Source: an uncultured Bacilli bacterium (GTDB lineage: Bacteria; Bacillota_I; Bacilli_A; RF39; UBA660). Taken from it: 40,146 nucleotides of DNA. Made by a program: the position numbers and the translations under genes. This document shows positions 37,706-40,146 of this stretch, in pieces (within the stretch, counting starts at the first letter, position 1; each line of letters starts with the position of its first letter). A model generated the notes under the pieces. That model was given only the letters and a program-made list of their open reading frames with translations, was not told where the DNA came from and did no database searches. The stretch lies in assembly GCA_944332725.1 (NCBI GenBank), contig CALVKO010000007.1:1-40146 (forward strand), in the 5' to 3' direction.

Positions 37706-39088
37706 ATGGAAACAATAAAAAAAATAATTAATGCTGCAATATATATTCGTGTTAGTACAGAAGAACAAGTTAGACACGGTTACTCTTTGAATTCTCAAAA
37801 AGAAAGATTAATTGATTATTGTAAGCAAAAAAGTTATAAAATAACTGAAATATACGCTGACGAAGGAAAGTCTGCTCGTTCAAAATTAAATAGTCGAAAA
37901 GAATTACTACGACTAATTAATGATGCAAAATTGAAAAAATTTGATAGAATAGTTTTTTGGAGATTAGATCGTTGGTTTAGAAACATTTCAGATTATTATA
38001 AAATTCAAGAAATACTTGAAAAAAATCACATTGACTGGGAATGTTCTGATGAAGAATATAATACCACTACATCTAACGGAAGATTACATTTAAATATAAA
38101 ATTATCAATAGCTCAAAACGAATCAGATCAAACATCAGATAGAATAAAATTTAACTTTGATAATATGGTAAAAAATAAAAGAGCAATCCAAGGTTCACAT
38201 TGTATGCCACTAGGATATAAGGTTGTGGGAGAGGAGAAAAACAAACACGTCGTTAAAGATGAAGATACAAAAGATATAGTAAATGATATGTTTGAACATT
38301 TTAAAATATTTAATTCTATGCGCCAAACTATGTTATATATAAATAATAAATATAATTTATCAATCAATTATTATAGTATATGCCATTATTTTAAAAATGA
38401 ATTATATACCGGTATTTATAGAGGAATAGAAAATTATTGTGAGCCATATATAACAAAAGATGAATTTTTAGAAAATCAAAAGAGAATTAAAAGAAATGCA
38501 AAATCTAATCACGCTAAATATGATTATATCTTTAGAGGATTATTAAAATGCAGCGAATGTGGTCATAATTTAGCTGGATTTACTCACGCAACAACAAAAC
38601 CTAAATATAATAAAAAATATAAAAGTCCTGCCTATCGGTGCAACAAAGCATATAATTCTAAATTATGTACAAACAGAAGTCCTATTCTTGAATCTTCTCT
38701 TGAAAAATATTTACTAGCAAATTTTAAAGAGCATATTAAAGATATGATTATTAAATATTCATCAATTGAAACTAAACAAAAATTAAAAAAAATTGATACA
38801 AATAAAATAGAATCGAAAATAAATCGTGTAACAGAACTATATATTGAGGGAAAAATAAATAAAGAAAAATTTGATGAAAATTATAAACTTTTTTCACAAG
38901 AATTAGAAAATGCAAAAAAAATGGAAAATAATAAAAAAGATTTAAGTATTTATAATGAACTACTTGAAACTGATATAAATGAATTATACGAAAAATTAGA
39001 TAATGAATCTAAAAGAGCTTTTTGGCTTAAATATATTGATTATATTGAAAGAAGCAAGGATTTACAATACATAATACATTTCAAATAA
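37706..39088 (+). CDS. int: Large serine integrase, 460 aa
   Basis: Catalyses site-specific integration between attP and attB. The resolvase domain (residues about 9-155) has the nucleophile S17 in YIRVSTEEQ, further Arg in DRIVFWRLDRWFR, and the QNESDQTSDRIKF helix. The recombinase domain (about 165-270) contains CMPLGYKVVGEE. The zinc ribbon has LKCSECGHNL and YRCNKAYNSKLC, followed by a coiled coil (about 350-410) and an end resembling other such enzymes. Its stop is a few bases from the host junction, as usual. Controlled separately from the lysogeny operon, by the region with the inverted repeat. Confidence 0.95.
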   Translation: METIKKIINAAIYIRVSTEEQVRHGYSLNSQKERLIDYCKQKSYKITEIYADEGKSARSKLNSRKELLRLINDAKLKKFDRIVFWRLDRWFRNISDYYKIQEILEKNHIDWECSDEEYNTTTSNGRLHLNIKLSIAQNESDQTSDRIKFNFDNMVKNKRAIQGSHCMPLGYKVVGEEKNKHVVKDEDTKDIVNDMFEHFKIFNSMRQTMLYINNKYNLSINYYSICHYFKNELYTGIYRGIENYCEPYITKDEFLENQKRIKRNAKSNHAKYDYIFRGLLKCSECGHNLAGFTHATTKPKYNKKYKSPAYRCNKAYNSKLCTNRSPILESSLEKYLLANFKEHIKDMIIKYSSIETKQKLKKIDTNKIESKINRVTELYIEGKINKEKFDENYKLFSQELENAKKMENNKKDLSIYNELLETDINELYEKLDNESKRAFWLKYIDYIERSKDLQYIIHFK

Positions 39089-39125
39089 TGTTTGAGTACT
39101 ATTTATATAGCACCATTCAGCGCTC
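39089..39125. other. Right attachment junction (attR)
   Basis: Coding for the conserved ABC Walker B/D-loop segment PFSALD begins at 39110 (CCATTCAGCGCT), while the two codons before it (ATA GCA) do not encode the expected Asp-Glu. The crossover should therefore lie at or just before 39110. The exact core cannot be set without attL, which is outside the window. Confidence 0.7.
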
Positions 39126-39391
39126 TAGATTATCAAACAAGATTAAAAGTATCAGATGATGTTTATAATATAATTAAAAAAGAAAAAAAATCAGCAATAA
39201 TGGTAACTCATGATATTGCCGAAGCAATAAGTATGGCTGATAAAATAATTGTATTATCAAAAAGACCTAGTAAAATTAAAAAAATAATTGACATTAATTT
39301 AACTGACAAAAGTACGCCAATTAATAATCGAAAAGCAAAAGAATTTGCTTATTATTATGATTTAATATGGAAAGAGATTGATTATGACTAA
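39108..39391 (+). pseudogene. 3' part of NitT/TauT-type ABC transporter ATPase, cut by the prophage
   Basis: Host gene fragment starting within the Walker B/D-loop (PFSALDYQTRLKVSDDV). The H-loop is intact in MVTHDIAEAISMADKIIVLS, and SKRPSKIKKIIDINL is typical of SsuB/TauB/nitrate importers. The catalytic Walker A, the signature and the acidic pair are missing, so no active ATPase can be made from here. A TTG at 39092 could start a short peptide, but without function. The 5' part should lie left of the prophage. Confidence 0.85.
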
Positions 39392-39995
39392 GGAACATAT
39401 AAATTATTTAAAAAAAATTAAAAGAAATAATCTTTTAATTAAATTAACGCAAATTAGTATTTTAATTTTATTTATTATTATTTGGCAATTATTATCTGAT
39501 TATAAAATAATTAATCCATTTATTTTTTCATCTCCTAAAAAAGTAATAGAATGTCTAATTAGTCTACATAATGCTAATAATTTGTATAATCATATCTTTA
39601 TAACTGTTTACGAAACTTTTATAAGTTTTTTATTAGGTACTTTATTAGGTATTTTAATAGCAAGTTTAATGTGGTGGAATAAATTCTTTGCGAAAGTAAT
39701 TGATCCTTATTTGACAGTTTTAAATAGTCTACCTAAAGTAGCACTAGGTCCAATATTAATTATATGGGTAGGTGCTGGTATGCAATCAATCATTGTTATG
39801 GCTTTATTAATATCTACTATTATTACTATTATAACTGTTTATCAAGGGTTTATTAGTGTCGATCCTATTAAATTAAAATTAATGAAAACATTTAAAGCAA
39901 ATAAACGACAAATATATACAAAATTAATATTACCAGCTACTTTGCCTAATATAATAAGTTGTTTTAAGGTTAACATTAGTATGTCCTTAATTGGA
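39384..39995 (+). pseudogene. NitT/TauT-type ABC permease, truncated at its 3' end
   Basis: Membrane permease of the same importer: FIFSSPKKVIECLISL, several helices (LGTLLGILIASLMWW; ILIIWVGAGMQSIIVMALLI), and the cytoplasmic coupling EAA loop near KLMKTFKANKRQIYTKLILP. Similarity to the family stops after ISMSLIG (39995), where homologues continue with an Ile/Val-Gly-Glu-Phe run; here the frame continues as LLPPVGENLS to a stop at 40067. The last helices are lost. The cut lies 32 bases before the stop of a serine recombinase on the other strand, so insertion, not mutation, explains it. The ATG overlaps the ATPase stop (ATGACTAA). Confidence 0.78.
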
Positions 39996-40026
39996 CTATT
40001 ACCCCCAGTGGGAGAAAATTTAAGTT
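39996..40026. other. Attachment junction of a second element
   Basis: Lies between the end of permease similarity and the stop of the second serine recombinase. It contains CTATTACCCCCAGTGGGAG. The crossover is expected here, but the other end lies outside the window. Confidence 0.55.
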
Positions 40027-40146
40027 CTAATAAATATTGTAGTAAATACTTATCTCATTATCTTTAACCACAACTTTATCTATTAAATGTTCAATAATTC
40101 TTCTTTGCTCATCAAAGTCCATATCAAACCAAGTTGTTTTTAAGCT
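40027..40146 (-). CDS. C-terminus of a second large serine recombinase (partial, runs off the window)
   Basis: The minus strand is open from the window edge to TAG at 40027: 39 residues with WFDMDFDEQRRIIEHLIDKV then VVKDNEISIYYNIY. The F-x-E-x-R-x-I-I...ID-K-V-x-V-x-D...I-x-Y pattern is the usual end of large serine recombinases. It differs from the end of the 460-aa integrase (SKRAFWLKYIDYIERSKDLQ), so it is a separate enzyme of another element to the right. Only this end is visible; the rest of the element is unknown. Confidence 0.75.
   Translation of the reverse strand, partial: SLKTTWFDMDFDEQRRIIEHLIDKVVVKDNEISIYYNIY

Noticed and set aside
39092-39109. Short start of the ABC ATPase remnant at TTG as a new functional protein
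   Set aside because: The product lacks Walker A, the signature and the acidic pair, so it cannot bind or use ATP; it is a by-product of the junction.
39996-40067. Permease C-terminus altered by a simple frameshift
   Set aside because: No reading frame after 39995 restores the missing permease helices, and a recombinase gene on the other strand begins its end 32 bases later; insertion is the simpler explanation.
1-40146. CRISPR arrays, IS elements and rRNA
   Set aside because: No regularly spaced repeats, transposase genes with terminal inverted repeats, or rRNA-like sequence were seen.

Overview
The window is almost entirely a temperate prophage in a very AT-rich, low-GC Gram-positive-like genome. 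It uses the standard bacterial code: TGA acts as a stop and Trp is TGG. Strong AGGAGG/GAGGTGAT ribosome sites, sigma-A type promoters and a large serine integrase fit Bacilli, Clostridia or Erysipelotrichia. The host species cannot be named from the sequence.

Layout, read leftward in the direction of lytic transcription. 34.3-22.3 kb: early, replication and recombination genes on the minus strand (DUF6291-like replication protein, helicase-loader-like protein, Sak4-like ATPase, Cas4/RecB-like nuclease, SSB, NinB-like protein, HNH protein, DNA methyltransferase, RuvC-like resolvase, many small cassette genes, a second small methyltransferase, a RinA/ArpU-like late regulator). 22.3-20.2 kb: GIY-YIG homing endonuclease, tRNA-Gln(TTG), HNH protein and small terminase. 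20.2-13.2 kb: large terminase, portal, scaffold, coat, decoration protein and head-tail connector. 13.2-1.9 kb: a P22 gp10-like nozzle/stabilisation protein, a Gln-rich protein, a 1700-residue putative ejection protein and two receptor-binding/tail proteins. 1.9-0.1 kb: membrane protein, NlpC/P60-like endolysin, holin and a strong terminator. No tape measure, tail tube, sheath or baseplate gene is visible, so the virion looks short-tailed (podovirus-like). That is uncommon for a temperate phage of low-GC Gram-positives.

34.4-39.1 kb, mostly on the plus strand: a promoter-bearing accessory gene (34.4 kb), a divergent repressor/Cro switch with repeated operators, an ImmA-like peptidase, a lipoprotein, a membrane protein and a large serine integrase. 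A few bases after the integrase stop, the sequence becomes the 3' part of a host NitT/TauT-type ABC ATPase, so this is the right attachment junction. The host permease gene follows and is itself cut near 39,995. Beyond that cut the last 120 bases encode, on the minus strand, the C-terminus of a second large serine recombinase. Two serine-integrase elements therefore appear to have landed in one transporter operon about 0.9 kb apart. The left prophage end lies outside the window.

Other points of interest are a 43-nt tRNA acceptor/T-arm minihelix just before the ribosome site of a capsid-region gene, a candidate BECR-fold nuclease-like domain inside the giant virion protein, a 29-bp direct repeat framing an early gene cassette, and a long inverted repeat in front of the integrase.
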